Assembly (NCBI GenBank): GCA_009192285.1
Contig: WBVU01000011.1
Span: 1,670,668 to 1,734,667, forward strand
DNA length: 64,000 nt
From: Morchella semilibera
Lineage: Eukaryota > Ascomycota > Pezizomycetes > Pezizales > Morchellaceae
Reading direction: 5' to 3'
The notes beneath the pieces were generated by a model. The model saw only the letters and a program-made list of their open reading frames with translations, made no database searches and was not told where the DNA came from. The translations under genes and the position numbers were made by a program. Of the stretch, positions 38,609 to 49,507 are shown piece after piece (positions within the stretch are counted from its first letter, which is position 1; each line of letters begins with the position of its first letter).

Positions 38609-40267
38609 TCAAGCCATTTGGGCGAACTGACTACTATCGTAGTCTTCTTCCTCATCCTCTTCCTCTTCTTCTCCCCTTTCCGGTAACTGCGATCCGAGTA
38701 GTTCATTCTCGTTCGCGCGAATCGGTTCGTCTAATTCGTTATCTGCCGCGATAGCGGCGTTTGCACCAGCATCAGAAGCTGCAGCATTGTTCTGTATGGT
38801 CTCGTCGCCTTCGTCATCCGAGAAAGGTATGAAGCATCGTCGTTATCAGAAGGTCTTTATCCTTCGTTTTCCTGAAGCGGACCTTACTAGGCGGTTTGCT
38901 AGGCAATAGGACGATGATATCAAGACCCAGATTCTTATATTCGGGTCTAAGCCCAATAAGTCTAACTTTATCCATGCAAGCTATTCTATTGTATACCAAT
39001 GGGTCGTGACGCGCCATATGTGAGTATCTGCTGCATGTTAGACGCGTTCAAACCGTCGCATTAAAAAATGAGATTGGTGAAATAGCTTACACCAAAGAAT
39101 AAGTAAACATCGTCCTGAATAGGAGATCTGCATTTGGTTGCTCAATTGTGGTTTTCCAGTCGACAACAGCACGCGTAGTCCCCATGAGCCGGTAGAAGTT
39201 CTCGAAATTGTAATGTGAAGCGTATGCATTACGCAGGTTTTTGCCTTGAGAGCTCCACAACCCATGCATTTTTCCTTCTCGATCTTAGCCTGTAAATCAT
39301 CTACCTGTGCATAATACGAGGAGAACCAATTCTTCCGCCAACTCAGAATTCGCTGGTACGCATCCCCGGTATCCTCTGGAGTTGACGTCAATTCTCTTTG
39401 CTGAGGATTTGGTAATAATCTCGATGATCTGTTCATCGTGTATCTGTAGATAGCGACAGAAATATATACGCGAAAGAGATATTATAGCGTTTCCAAAACT
39501 CTCCCCCGTCGCCAAATTCAGCATCAAACCTACTACTATCATATGGGCGCTTAGGGGCAGTGGTTGCGTAGAGAGCCTTGTCAATTGTAGCCTGTATTTC
39601 TTCGTTCGTCATCCCATCGGGAGCCTATACATGTATGTATCACACCATCAGCAAATGATACGTGACATGGTCTCGTTATTCGTGAACTCACGCGGATAAC
39701 ATAATCCTTTCAGCGACGTGCTCTCCTCATCATCATCATCGGCAATGACGAATGGATTCTCATCCACTTGTTGAATTTCTTGCCTTTGCCGAAACTGGAC
39801 AGGTCTGGAGGCCTGGATGGGCGCGGTTGCAGGCGCAGCGGCTATAATAGCTGGCCGGACTGTGGGTCTTTGGGGCCGAGAACCACCCGCCACCGCCACG
39901 CATGCCCGGTGTGACATTATTACGATTTGATACCTGTTGTGGCTACTACCTGTACTTGTGTGGGCTGACTGGACTGATTGGACGCTTGACCCGATGACTG
40001 GTTCTGTGTGATTCTCTGGTTTTGTGTTGAGCCTTGTGTCGAGCGTCCAATTGTTTGTGTCTGCTGTGAATAATCAAATATATTAGGGAAGTTAGGAGAG
40101 GGTGGGGCATTTTCAATAATCGAGGCAGGATTAAAAATATTTTGATCAGAACGTCGTGGGAAATTAGGCGTTGGACTAACGGATTGACGAACTCGTCTAG
40201 AGGAAGGGGTTACGCCGGCACCGCCTATTCTCCTCCTCGGGGTTCTTATAGGCCCTGTGGTTGACAT
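38609..40267 (-). pseudogene. Transposon accessory gene, frame-shifted
   Basis: Starts MSTTGPIRTPRRRIGGAG at 40267, with a Ser/Pro/Gln-rich N terminus. A good intron (39860-39933) joins exon 39934-40267 in phase to exon 39692-39859 (VRPAIIAAAPATAP ... IADDDDEESTS). Later conserved-looking blocks are PDGMTNEEIQATIDKALYAT, GDAYQRILSWRKNWFSSYYAQ, NAYASHYNFENFYRLMG, then intron 39028-39090 in phase to VYSHMARHDPLVYNRIACMD and IIVLLPSKPPSKVRF. It ends in a long acidic tail stopping at 38609. Blocks lie in different frames at about 39,640, 39,250 and 38,835-38,815 with no intron that restores them, so the copy looks inactivated by small indels. Function unknown; no match to a family I know. It lies on the strand opposite the transposase. 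Confidence 0.5.
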
Positions 40268-40614
40268 GACTTCGAGCGCTGATGATAATAATGACTTCAA
40301 GGGTTGAGTTCATAGAGATACACGTAGTGGATGATGTGAGTGGGGGGGGGTTGATGATCGTGAGAATTGACTCGTTGTTTTGGTGCCTCCATACCCTAAT
40401 TGGGAATGACGGGTGTCGCTTAGTAGTCACGTGAGCCACAAACACGCGACATGACCCTGCATAGCGCGATCTTGTTGTTACACAGGGTCCATAGAACGAT
40501 ATAGAAGGTAAAGCTTTGTAGTATTTCAAATCACTCTGTTACACGACCTAAAACTTATTGTTTACATGAGATATTGTTTCCAGAGACGTTATGAAATCCA
40601 TCGCTGCCCTCCTG
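40268..40614. other. Spacer inside the transposon
   Basis: 347 bp between the frame-shifted gene start and the 3' end of the small acidic gene. Contains a G9 run near 40342. No gene seen. Confidence 0.5.
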
Positions 40615-41182
40615 TTAATTTTCGTCTTCCTCCTTAACATCCACCTTGATCTCCTCATCATTTTCATTTTCATCCTTGATATCCGCACCCCCGTCCTCCG
40701 CAGCCCCTTCGCCATTTTCCTGCTCCTCTTTTTTGACCTTACCGACAACCTCCCATATGATAGTCGCGTGATAACATTCCTCGTCGTCCCAGACGAAGGG
40801 AGAGAGTGAACGTAGAGTACCCTGGATGATATACCCCAAATCAAGGATTTGAATCATATATTCAGAGTGGTTGGCTCTAATCCATCCACAACGCAAGTAG
40901 CCGTCCTGGACTTCGACTCCCCAGATGGGGTGGCATGGGGTTGAATTGGAGCCCAATGCCTTAACGAGCCTGTAGACAACTCCAAAAGAGGGAGGGCATT
41001 GGTTTTCGATACCACGGTCTCCGCCGACGTCTATATTATAGATGAATTTAATGTGATGTTAGCAAAATATGTGTATTTAACAAAAAAAAAAAGGGACGTG
41101 TAGTGAAGACGGGGAGCTCACATATCATACGAGCCATGCCAAATTCCCTAGCAACATTGATACCTTCGATGTAGTCGGACAT
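40615..41182 (-). CDS. Small transposon-borne protein with acidic tail, unknown function
   Basis: Two exons: 41122-41182 and 40615-41030 (91-nt intron, GTGAGC donor, T-rich with a TTTGCTAACATC branch region, ATATAG acceptor). Total 477 nt, 158 aa. It reads MSDYIEGINVAREFGMARMI, then YVGGDRGIENQCPP, a compact middle with WGVEVQDGYLRCGWIRANHS and SPFVWDDEECYHATIIWEVV, and a Glu/Asp/Lys-rich tail (KKEEQENGE..., DVKEEDEN). The ordered middle with aromatic and Cys residues plus a charged tail suggests a small globular protein, perhaps DNA- or transposase-binding (inference). It is transcribed divergently from the transposase. Confidence 0.6.
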
Positions 41183-41725
41183 GATTTCTAGAAGACAAGT
41201 GCGATGAAGCAAAGCGAATCACAGACGATGAATGAGTGATGAGTGATGAACGATGATGCAGGTAGAACCAATGAGTGATGAATGGTGATGTTCTAAACAG
41301 GAAGGTGTGTGGAACAGGAAAGTGGATGTGCGGGGCACATGGTTGAGGCTTGGCTACAATGCGAACCATGAATCTCGAAAACATCAGATTCCGAGTGATT
41401 GAACATGATTCTATATGTACACACACAACACAACACACAAGCTGCTTACAATCGCCTGATAATAGAAATAAAAAACGCATGTAAGAACACAATTCCGATA
41501 ATAAATCCTTAAAAAAATGGACGTTGTTACATTCTGCTGGGTTCGCCTATTTGTTCAGAGCTGATGGACTTTCCCTATTTGGTGAAGAGTTTCCTGATTT
41601 AGTGAAGGATTTCCCGATTTGGTAAAGATCGAGTGAGGCTCAAGGAGAGCCCATGACATGATGAGGCTCAAGGTAGGCTCAACCCATGCTCACCACTGTT
41701 GAGAGTTGATCGCACATCACATCCA
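41183..41725. promoter_or_regulatory. Divergent control region of the transposon
   Basis: 543 bp between the start codons of the small acidic gene (minus) and the transposase (plus). Contains TGATGAATGAG-type runs (about 41227-41290), three tandem 20-bp units at 41570-41629 (listed separately) and two GAGGCTCAAGG words near 41635 and 41660. Such repeats between divergent genes of a transposon are plausible binding sites for its own proteins. Confidence 0.5.
41570..41629 (+). repeat. Three tandem 20-bp units
   Basis: Units at 41570, 41590 and 41610, consensus TTTCCYGATTTGGTGAAGAG with few changes, about 100 bp upstream of the transposase start. Confidence 0.85.
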
Positions 41726-44700
41726 ATGAAGCGCCGAGGGACTCTTGCACATCTTCCTAAACCTAAGCGGGGCTGTAAGTACATGTACCTGGGCGTATTT
41801 CACTCGGTATATGGGATTACCACTAACAAATTAATTGCGTGTTATCAGTGCCGGCCAGACTTGGTGGGCCTCCGGCGAGGACACCAAGAGCTCATACAAC
41901 ATCGCCAACACACGTACCAACCCCCGAAGGTATACCACCTGAAGAGATCGGGGTATATGAAGATCAATCCCAAGATGCCGTGGCTATGGCGGTTGAAGAC
42001 GATATAGACTCAATTATCTCTCCTATACCAGGGCGCTTGCCATTCCAACAGCTATCTACCAACATTATGGGTGTATATTACGGAGATCGGGACGCAGAGG
42101 ATGGTTCTGGTACAAGTGATGTGGATGGTGACGATGCGGTAGTAGATGAGAACGGAATAGTAGAAGAGGGGCAACAAAAGAAAGTGGTCGCAGAGGGTGG
42201 GGAGATTTCGGAGGAGATTACGGGGGAGGGTTCGGGGGAGGTGGAGGTGGCGATGGAAAAAGAGTTGGGCTCTGTTACAACCAACACCGCCCCCACCACC
42301 GGACCAGAAGAGGCAGATCCCAAGGCCCATGTCGTTGTAGAGACCATCGCCGACGGCCCGGCCGACAACGAGAGGATGGGGGCGGTGGATGATTTCCACA
42401 TTGCAATGATGCTTTTCGTTACTAGCTCGGATATCTCGCGATTGCAATACAAAGCTCTGACGGAGGTATTGACTCTTGCTACCATCGAAGGCCTTCGTAC
42501 GCTCGCAAAAAGTATAAAGACCCTCAGAGAGAATACCAGAAAGTCGTTTCCCTTGTCGCAAATCAAAGCTCGACCTGTCGGCGTGAGTTTAGATATCACT
42601 CCACCCAAAACAGAGACCCCTCGGCTGGCATATTATTTTGATGCGTCAGAATACTGCAAACTATGGCTGAGCGACCCAAAGATTCGCAGCATTCTACACA
42701 CAGACATGGGCATTATCGTCGACAACCCATCAGAATTATGGCATGGTGATGCATGGATGGAAAGCGTTCGTTCGACATCTGGGGTCTTCGCTAGAATTGG
42801 GGTCTCACAAGGTGCTGCAACACCCGATAACGTCCTATTGCCATCCGACTGTGTCAAATACGAAGACCAAACAGGAAACATTGTTTACGGCCGGGTAAAA
42901 GCGATAGGAATCGATAGAAGAAGGACGCCACAAGGGACTTATCCCACAAATCGGTCATATTCAGCGATTGTGAATCGTCTAATACCAGTGAACCAAGTAC
43001 CAGTTGATTTCCATCGCTCTTCAATAAACGATACTTACCCGTCCTACCCATCAACACTACCAGAGTTGGTCCTTTTCGAGAACAGGGATATCATCCCGTG
43101 CTCTAGTATAATATCCAAAGAATGGGTCTACTTTACGGATTACGAGTCACCGGAAAGCCTCAAAGACAGTTTACTACCACACCCACCCACATTCTGTGTG
43201 CGTGAAATCGTGTATTTGATATGGAATAGGCCCTGCATTCGGCCGGTGCATAAAAGGCACAGGGTAGCAGCAGAAAATGAACTCATCCATCTCACGAGGA
43301 AATATGTTCTAGAGAACTTTGTCGAAAAAGAAGGTGCAGTGCGCCGCCGTCACGTATCGGTTCCGTTTTCTATCTTCCTAGATGGTTTCGGTCTGTATCG
43401 AAATGCGTACCACAGTCTGAAGGGCATGTACATCACCCCTGCTGGGCTGGATTCCGACTCACGGTCTCAGATGGCGAATATGTTCGTTCTGATGCTGGGG
43501 CCGTTTGGGTCAAACGAATTGGAAATGGCGGCTTGTTTGACGAAAGATAGCGATTTAACCGGGCGTGGTTTTGATGCCGAGCTACAAAACGGTGATGCAG
43601 TCTTTATTACAGCTTTCCCGCTTCTATTTACCGGAGATCTACCACAGCAGAACCAAAACTCTGGAAATAAGACTCATAACGCAGAATACGGCTGTAGGTA
43701 TTGCTTCGTGCATGATAGCGCCCGTGGAGACTTGATGCAGGATATTCACGAAAATGGGAGATACCAGGCGCCGAGTAGGTTACTCTACGAGACAGCGATG
43801 AAGATACTTACCAAAAGCGGGCGATCAGCGGCGTTGCAGAAGGTTGGATTAACAGCCGAAGGACCGTACTTCACTAGATGCTACCCAATGTTGGACCCCC
43901 AACGATCTAATCCCAATGACCCAATGCACGCCGAACTCCGCCTATGTAAATACTTCTCCGAGGCTTTGATAGAAGGCATGCTATCACCATCTGGGATCCT
44001 AGCCTACCGCGAGGCATGGAACGATGTCGATGTCCCTTATGGTTGGGGACAACCCCAAAATCCGGTGAGCCACAAAGGCTCGATGGTCTTCAGCGAGCAC
44101 GGTCGTATGGCTATCATGAATCCGTTTGTACTGATGCATCTCTTCACAAACGAGAGCTCTAAACACCACACACACACCTCCGAGAAGCCATATCTGAAGG
44201 CCGGTATTGAAGCGAGAGTTAAATCAACATTTGCTGAGATTCATGGTTTCGGCAGTGATACCCTGTACCAAAGCGCTAGATTCTACATCGTTAAGACTTC
44301 TTATACACTTGCGAGGACTGTGCATCTAACATTGAAGAAAACATTAACACAAGAAGAGCAAAAAGAAATGTATGCCGCCGTTTATCAAGTGAGCCCCCCC
44401 TTATCTCAAACGGCTTGAAGAGCCAAGGACTGACTCCATACATGTATGCACGTAGATGCGTATGCTACTCCGACAGTTCTTCAAGTCTACAGGTGGAGGG
44501 AAGGGCAGCTTTCAGAAGTATGCAGACGTCCCTAACATACACCTCGGACTCCATTATGCTCAAGACGTTATGAATTTTGCTACTACATTCAACGCGACGA
44601 CGGCAATGGGAGAACAGAAGCATAAAGTTTTTAAACAGCACGCTGGGCATACGAATTCCCACGAAACAAATTTGCAGTTACTCAAGCTGATCAACACAAC

Positions 44701-45376
44701 CCAAACGATACGATTACTCTTAGACGACACCTTTCCTAATCTCACGATCTCAAAACAGGTTCAGGATGTTGTCGCGAAATGCCCAACGCTAAGGTTTCGC
44801 TTCCTGGGCCGTGCATTAGCGGAAGAAGCCACTCGAGATGATAGTACTGCCTTTTGCATAGGTATCGACGTATCTCACTCCCTCCTACTATCGGCGAGAG
44901 CGGGTCGGCCGCTCACACTAAAGAGTATATCAAACCAAGACAAAGAGAGTCATCTCCGAGAACTAAAAGAACTCTACAAGATTGAGCACGGGGTTGATAT
45001 TGATAATTTGAGGATGCGGCTTCACTATTGGCACTATTTTACAGGGAAACCACATGCGAGCGCCCGGGTCGATGGACAGCATGATTTTAGAGTGGTAATT
45101 GGAGGTTTTGTACGGTTGCGTGGTGACTCGGCGTTCTATCGCGTTGATGCCATAATTACTCTGACGATAGGGTCTCTAAAGAGATCATACTTTGTTTTGA
45201 TGTTGCTACAACGTGACGAGGCAGAAGAAGTTGAGGCTGCCCCGTTCCCCGTGCTTAAATTGACCACAAAGTCAACAATTATCGGTATTAGAGCGCTGGA
45301 CCCTGTAATTCTGCACTTTGTCAAGAAAGATGACGCTTCCTGGTGGTATAATCCTTTTGTTCCGCACTTCATATAG
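41726..45376 (+). CDS. DDE-type transposase, CMC/Tnp2-like (tentative)
   Basis: Three exons: 41726-41774, 41849-44388, 44456-45376. Total 3510 nt, 1169 aa, no stop or frameshift. The first in-frame ATG is 41726 (MKRRGTLAHLPKPKRG). The N-terminal 200 residues are disordered and acidic, fitting a regulatory tail. The catalytic-looking part has FLDGFGLYRNAYHSLKG (Asp about residue 528), NMFVLMLGPFGSNELEMAA, FLLF-like LLFTGDLPQQNQNSG (second Asp about residue 612) and NAEYGCRYCFV, whose GD.P....Q......CRYC pattern recalls the 'D.P...E.....CR.C' block of Tnp2/CMC transposases. A third acidic residue may lie in ATTAMGEQKHKVFKQHAG in the last exon. Both introns are canonical and phase-consistent. 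The intact frame suggests recent activity. Confidence 0.8.
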
Positions 45377-45875
45377 TAAAGTCACAGAGAATGTAAAATA
45401 CATGTAGATTCAATTAAAAAACAATACTACATGTACACGTACATTGTTTGGATATATTTTTTTGCTCTCAAAATCTACATGTAAAACCGCGATATAAATG
45501 CGGTAACGATACAGTATTACTATAGGCTTATTATTGTATTTGAAATATAATGCTGTTTTAGAAAAGCCGTATGCGAGCAGGGGTTTTAGACATGCGTCTG
45601 AACAAGAGACTAGCAATATTACGGTGACAGTACCGCATGCCAAGAAATGCTAAAGAGATACCGCTCGCCTAATGCACTTTCAAAAAAGCCGTAAGGATAC
45701 GGCAGGGATACCGCTCCCTGCAGACTACGGCTTGTGTGACTAATAGCGCTTTTTAACAAATGCCGTACTAGCTTGGGACTAATGAACCGACGCATGTTTC
45801 TTAATCTACCTTTTTATAAAGACGGCTTTTTTCTAATAACCATAGTTTTACTGTCATGATTAGAATACAACATTC

Positions 45876-45910
45876 ATGCGGCACCGATCACACCCCGATT
45901 TCCGGTATTG
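45876..45910 (-). repeat. Right terminal inverted repeat
   Basis: Read on minus it starts CAATACCGGAAATCGGGGTG and matches the left terminus. The adjacent TA outside matches the TA outside the left end. Confidence 0.7.
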
Positions 45911-46462
45911 TACATGTAGTTGAGGGTTCAGTAAGTGGCCATGGTTTAGAGGAACACCGGGGGTATGGGTGTCATAATACTGGTTATGTTAACTACATGT
46001 ATACATGTATGTATTTAGCTATTTTTTTGAACCAGTACATGTAGTTAAACTATACGGCGATTAGTTTTTAATATCCTGGAGGATTGGGGAATTCTAATGT
46101 GTTTGCTATATCATACAATGAATGCTTTTTGTCGTAATAATGACTAATTGTTTTTGCTACGCACATTGCATGTACTATTACTAGCCTTTGAGATGATTTA
46201 ACCACACAAATTCCAAGCGGGGCTCAATAACCTTAACCGAGTGAGATCACATGAACTTCAAACCGCCAAATAAAATATCTTGGCTCTATGCGTATTATAC
46301 CACGAAGACTCGTGCACAGCAAATACAGATGGACACAGGACGAGGCCTTGAAACTGTCTATGAGCACAAAAGTGAGCAGAGGCTGGTACCCCCTGAAGCC
46401 CGGCATGTGTATTTGTGTATTTTTTTTTCCAATGCCTTTGCTAAAATAGGTTAAAACCAGTT
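45911..46462. other. Flank of the transposon, TACATGTA-rich, no gene
   Basis: Just outside the right terminus; four TACATGTA words within about 140 bp (45911, 45995, 46001, 46036). Nothing coding seen. Confidence 0.5.
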
Positions 46463-46545
46463 ACTTCGTTAGCTCAGTGTGGCTTTTAAGAAATTTATCC
46501 CTGAAGAACACCTCAATGTCGCGGGTTCGACCCCCGCACGAAGCT
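46463..46545 (+). tRNA. tRNA-like sequence, probably a degenerate tRNA or tRNA-derived relic
   Basis: An acceptor-like stem pairs ACTTCGT (46463-46469) with ACGAAGC (46538-46544), six of seven pairs. TAGCTCAGTGTGG fits the Pol III A box, and GCGGGTTCGACCCCCGC (46521-46537) is a perfect T arm and B box. However, the D stem has no GAGC partner, and the anticodon arm cannot be formed cleanly; CTTTTAA at 46483-46489 would be a Lys(TTT) loop but lacks a stem. Total 83 nt. An intron-bearing tRNA is possible, but a broken copy or SINE head is likelier. Confidence 0.45.
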
Positions 46546-46916
46546 CTCATTTTTGTCAACAAGGCCGAGTGTTGGATCTAATGTTATACATATGTGCTGT
46601 CAAACTCCAGCTACTAGATATGGTTACGTTATTGAACTGGTTGAAAATTTTCACACAGCCACTAGAGATCACTATCAGTCGCAAAGAGATAGATAAATCT
46701 CCATTGGAATTCATTGAATCTAAATAGGCCTTTTTACTACATTACTACATCTAGTGTCCCTACTGCGCATGTGGGATGTACATGTACATGTAGTTACTTT
46801 ATCACGCATGCGGGAGTTTAAAAAAGTGGAAAAAGATGAAAAATGATTTATATTTCGTGTTGAGGGGCATCGGGCATTTTGCAAGGTGAAATACGTAAAG
46901 CAGTAAATCTAAGATT

Positions 46917-48760
46917 TTATAGGTAATTTCGGGTACAAGAGTGCTCACTTATCTTGTACCATTCCTGCAAATAATCCTTCTTGTCAATTAAACCCCATAC
47001 TGTTTCCGGAGTGGTTGAGATCTTTATAGCGAAAGTTGTAATGTCTTCACTTAATTCCGGTCCTCCGGCCGCTGCATACACCCAGCCGCCCTTGCCATCT
47101 TCCGCTTCCAAAAAAAATAACTGATGCTTCCCCCCAGATTGACTGCTGGTTTGGGGACGTTTAAGAAGGGATGGTTCTCGTGAAATTGATTGATACTTCA
47201 TACATGCGTAGGGTTCTTGTGAAAGATACATATATACATATATATATCAATAAGTAATTGGGGGCGTTGTCGAAGGGCGATTCGCTCGCCGGGGCCGACT
47301 CTATCTGTCATCACTTCACCAATTAGGTCATTGTAGGGTGAAGGCTCATGTACCATAGAGTTCAGCTAGGACATTGCCTATGTAGTTTTCATTTGCGACC
47401 ATCCTTTCGACCCGTAAAGCCTCATGAGCCCACCGTATGAAAACATGTTTTCACACTTAACCCAGCGCTGATAGTACCTGGTACCAATGGCTCCTCGGAG
47501 AGCATTAGAAGGAAAAAGACCTTACGAAAGGGTTAAGATTTCCTTCCGCGTCGTACCCTGGAAGGGGGGAGGGATTGTAGAAAACTAATATATTTTCAGC
47601 TGTGAAAGGGTCAACTATGTGAATCTTCCTCCTCTTTGAAGGCTCCATCTCCCGCATAGCTTTCGCCGGCTTGTTCCTTCCTTTTTGCTCATATATAACG
47701 CACTATCCTCTTCCTCCTCATTGTTTTCACCTTCTTCGCCACCCTCTTCTATAGTAGCACAATTTTGACCACTTCTGCTTCTGCATGTATCTCCTCATTA
47801 CCACCATTTGCTTTGATACCCCTTCATCTTTAAGCCCAAACTCTCCATTCAGCATCTCATCCTTCTCCCCGCAAGAGTTTCTGGCCCAGAGGCCGATTTC
47901 AACCCCCCGATATCGTTAGTGTCATTCGGTACGTTTACGTACTCATAGGGTCTTGCCATCTCTATCCGCTGACATAGATACCACTATACTAGCTCTGGAT
48001 ACCCTGAAGATACTAAATTACCTCCCCGGAGCGTTCCGGCTATGTAGGTCTTTTATAAATTCGAGTCGAATGTTTCTTGTTCTTGAGAATTATTGTCGAG
48101 AGTAAATTGGGCATCAGGGACTACAGAGAGTTCTCTTTGTTGTGATTGTCAGGTTCGGGGCGCACCGCTTGGAATTTCCAATGGGCAGATCTCTGACACT
48201 CGTAAAACCTACCCAAACAATAAAGGGTTGATTTTGGGGCCGACCTATACACTCCGTAGACGACTTGTCATGAAGAGCTGGTGGTAGGCCTGGGGTAGTT
48301 GGAGGTGAGTTGGTTTTTCCCAACGCGCGTTCTCAGCTCGATTTTCGATTTCGGGGTAATCATCGAAAATGAGGGTACCGCAAATATCCTCCGAGCCACT
48401 TTCTCGTTTATTTTTAACATAAGCTGCTGTAGTGTTCTTTTCCAAGTTAGTAGTAGCTTCCGAAATTCCTTCATCACCAATATCGCCGAATTCCCTACTC
48501 TAGGCGTTGTTTTTTGGATAAGTATATGAGCTCTGGTCTATATCTAACATAGGATATAGCTTGCGTAACCCAGTATCGGACTCATATTCCGAAGATACAT
48601 CCGGGATTTTTAGGCTCTGCTTTGGGCAGAAGCATTAAGGTGGGGTCAGGTTTTGGAACTTGATCTTAGCTTTCAAGCTACCACATCCAAGTGTTGACTG
48701 TCTGAGGCCTGAACCTAAAACTTTCCATCCGCTGCTTTTGCTCCTTGATGTCTTGAAAAG
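46917..48760 (-). pseudogene. Decayed multi-exon gene of unknown family
   Basis: Three protein-like stretches on minus. (a) 48245-48760, with ESDTGLRKLYPMLDIDQ, KNKRESGSEDICGTLIFDDY and EIENRAENARWEKP, broken by a TAA at 48635 and a TAG at 48500. (b) About 47526-47690, with PSKRRKIHIVDPFTAENILV and GYDAEGNLNPF, ending at a GTAAGG donor. (c) 46917-47231, with GGWVYAAAGGPELSEDITTF and YLQEWYKIS, followed by a GTGAGC donor. Between (a) and (b) an acidic stretch is split over frames. The pattern is a former gene, or a badly decayed transposon gene; I do not recognise the family. Lower chance: a real gene with introns I failed to resolve. Confidence 0.35.
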
Positions 48761-49274
48761 CCGGATTCAAGTTCTTTTAAATTTTGAATCAGCAGGGAAT
48801 TATTGGATCTATTTTCATAGACTAGCTATATTTGAGATTTGGGAGAGGCGGCTAGATTTCTTGGTAAACTTGTCCTATAGCTACTGCAATCTTGTTCTGC
48901 CGAAAGATTGGAGACATGAATGGATATTTTTAGCATGAGAGGCCCCGAATCTTTAAATTACGAGCCTTCAGTAGTGCTCTTGAGATATTTGTAAGAATAG
49001 ATAGATTCCAGGCCCGAATTGGCTTGTATATGTGACCCGGTATGGCATTTCCTTCGTCCTCGTCCCTGCTAAAAAAGGAAAAAAAAAAACACCAGCAGGA
49101 ACCCCAGCTATGGTCACAAATCTACAAAACCTTGATTGTTACCCCATTCTTCATGGCTGGAAACGATATTTTTCGACGGGGAATAATAGGAACTTGCATT
49201 CCTAGTTCAAGGGCCGGTGGTAGGTGACATTATGGGGTCGTGTGGGGGTGAAGTAAATAAACCAGGAAGGACTA
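48761..49274. other. Intergenic, no supported gene
   Basis: Continuation of the decayed stretch. Frames here have stops and no recognisable motif. A-run near 49080. Confidence 0.5.
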
Positions 49275-49445
49275 CAGTATAAAAAAATGGGGTGAAATCA
49301 CTACCATAGGACTACGGAATTTAGTGACGAATACCAGGTTAAACCGGCATTAGAGGAAGTGCGCTGTACAAATACCGTATTCTTACCGCATTGCTAGCGT
49401 ATCAACGGGAATACCGTAGTGATCCCACCTCTCTTTTTGGCACTG
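49275..49445. mobile_element. Small non-autonomous element (MITE) related to the 9.3-kb transposon
   Basis: Starts CAGTATAAAAAAATGGGGTG and ends as an imperfect inverse (CAGTGCCAAAAAGAGAGGTG read on minus); both ends then share ATCACTAC. The A-run plus GGGGTG followed by ATCA matches the terminus of the transposon at 36601. The 171-bp interior has the same TACCGCAT/ATACCGTA words. No clear target duplication. Confidence 0.6.
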
Positions 49446-49507
49446 CATGTGTTCACGACCCTTACTGGACTTCATCAGTACAAATTCGCCCTGAGTATAC
49501 CCCTTAG

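Larger units (their letters stand above)
36601..45910 (+). mobile_element. 9.3-kb DNA transposon, CMC/Tnp2-like (tentative), with intact transposase
   Basis: Left end 36601 starts CAATTCGGAAAAATGGGGTG and right end 45910 is its imperfect inverse (about 35 bp, sharing the block GGGGTGTGAT, then CCG near the inner end). TA sits directly outside both ends, consistent with a 2-bp duplication. Inside the termini, copies of the word CAGTnnnACTATgG occur in both orientations (36837 and 45512 forward; ending 36654 and 45853 reverse). AAGCCGT/ACGGCTT words cluster near both ends (36873, 36945, 45565, 45690, 45722, 45821), as expected for subterminal transposase-binding sites. It encodes a 1169-aa transposase on plus and three gene candidates on minus. 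Superfamily assignment rests on the GDLPQQ...CRYCF block and is tentative. Confidence 0.75.

Noticed and set aside
45512-45853. Inner pair of CAGT...ACTG termini that could mark a separate 342-bp MITE at the right end
   Set aside because: Similar words also occur at the left end of the transposon, and a longer outer repeat pair explains both, so they are better read as subterminal repeats; not fully excluded.
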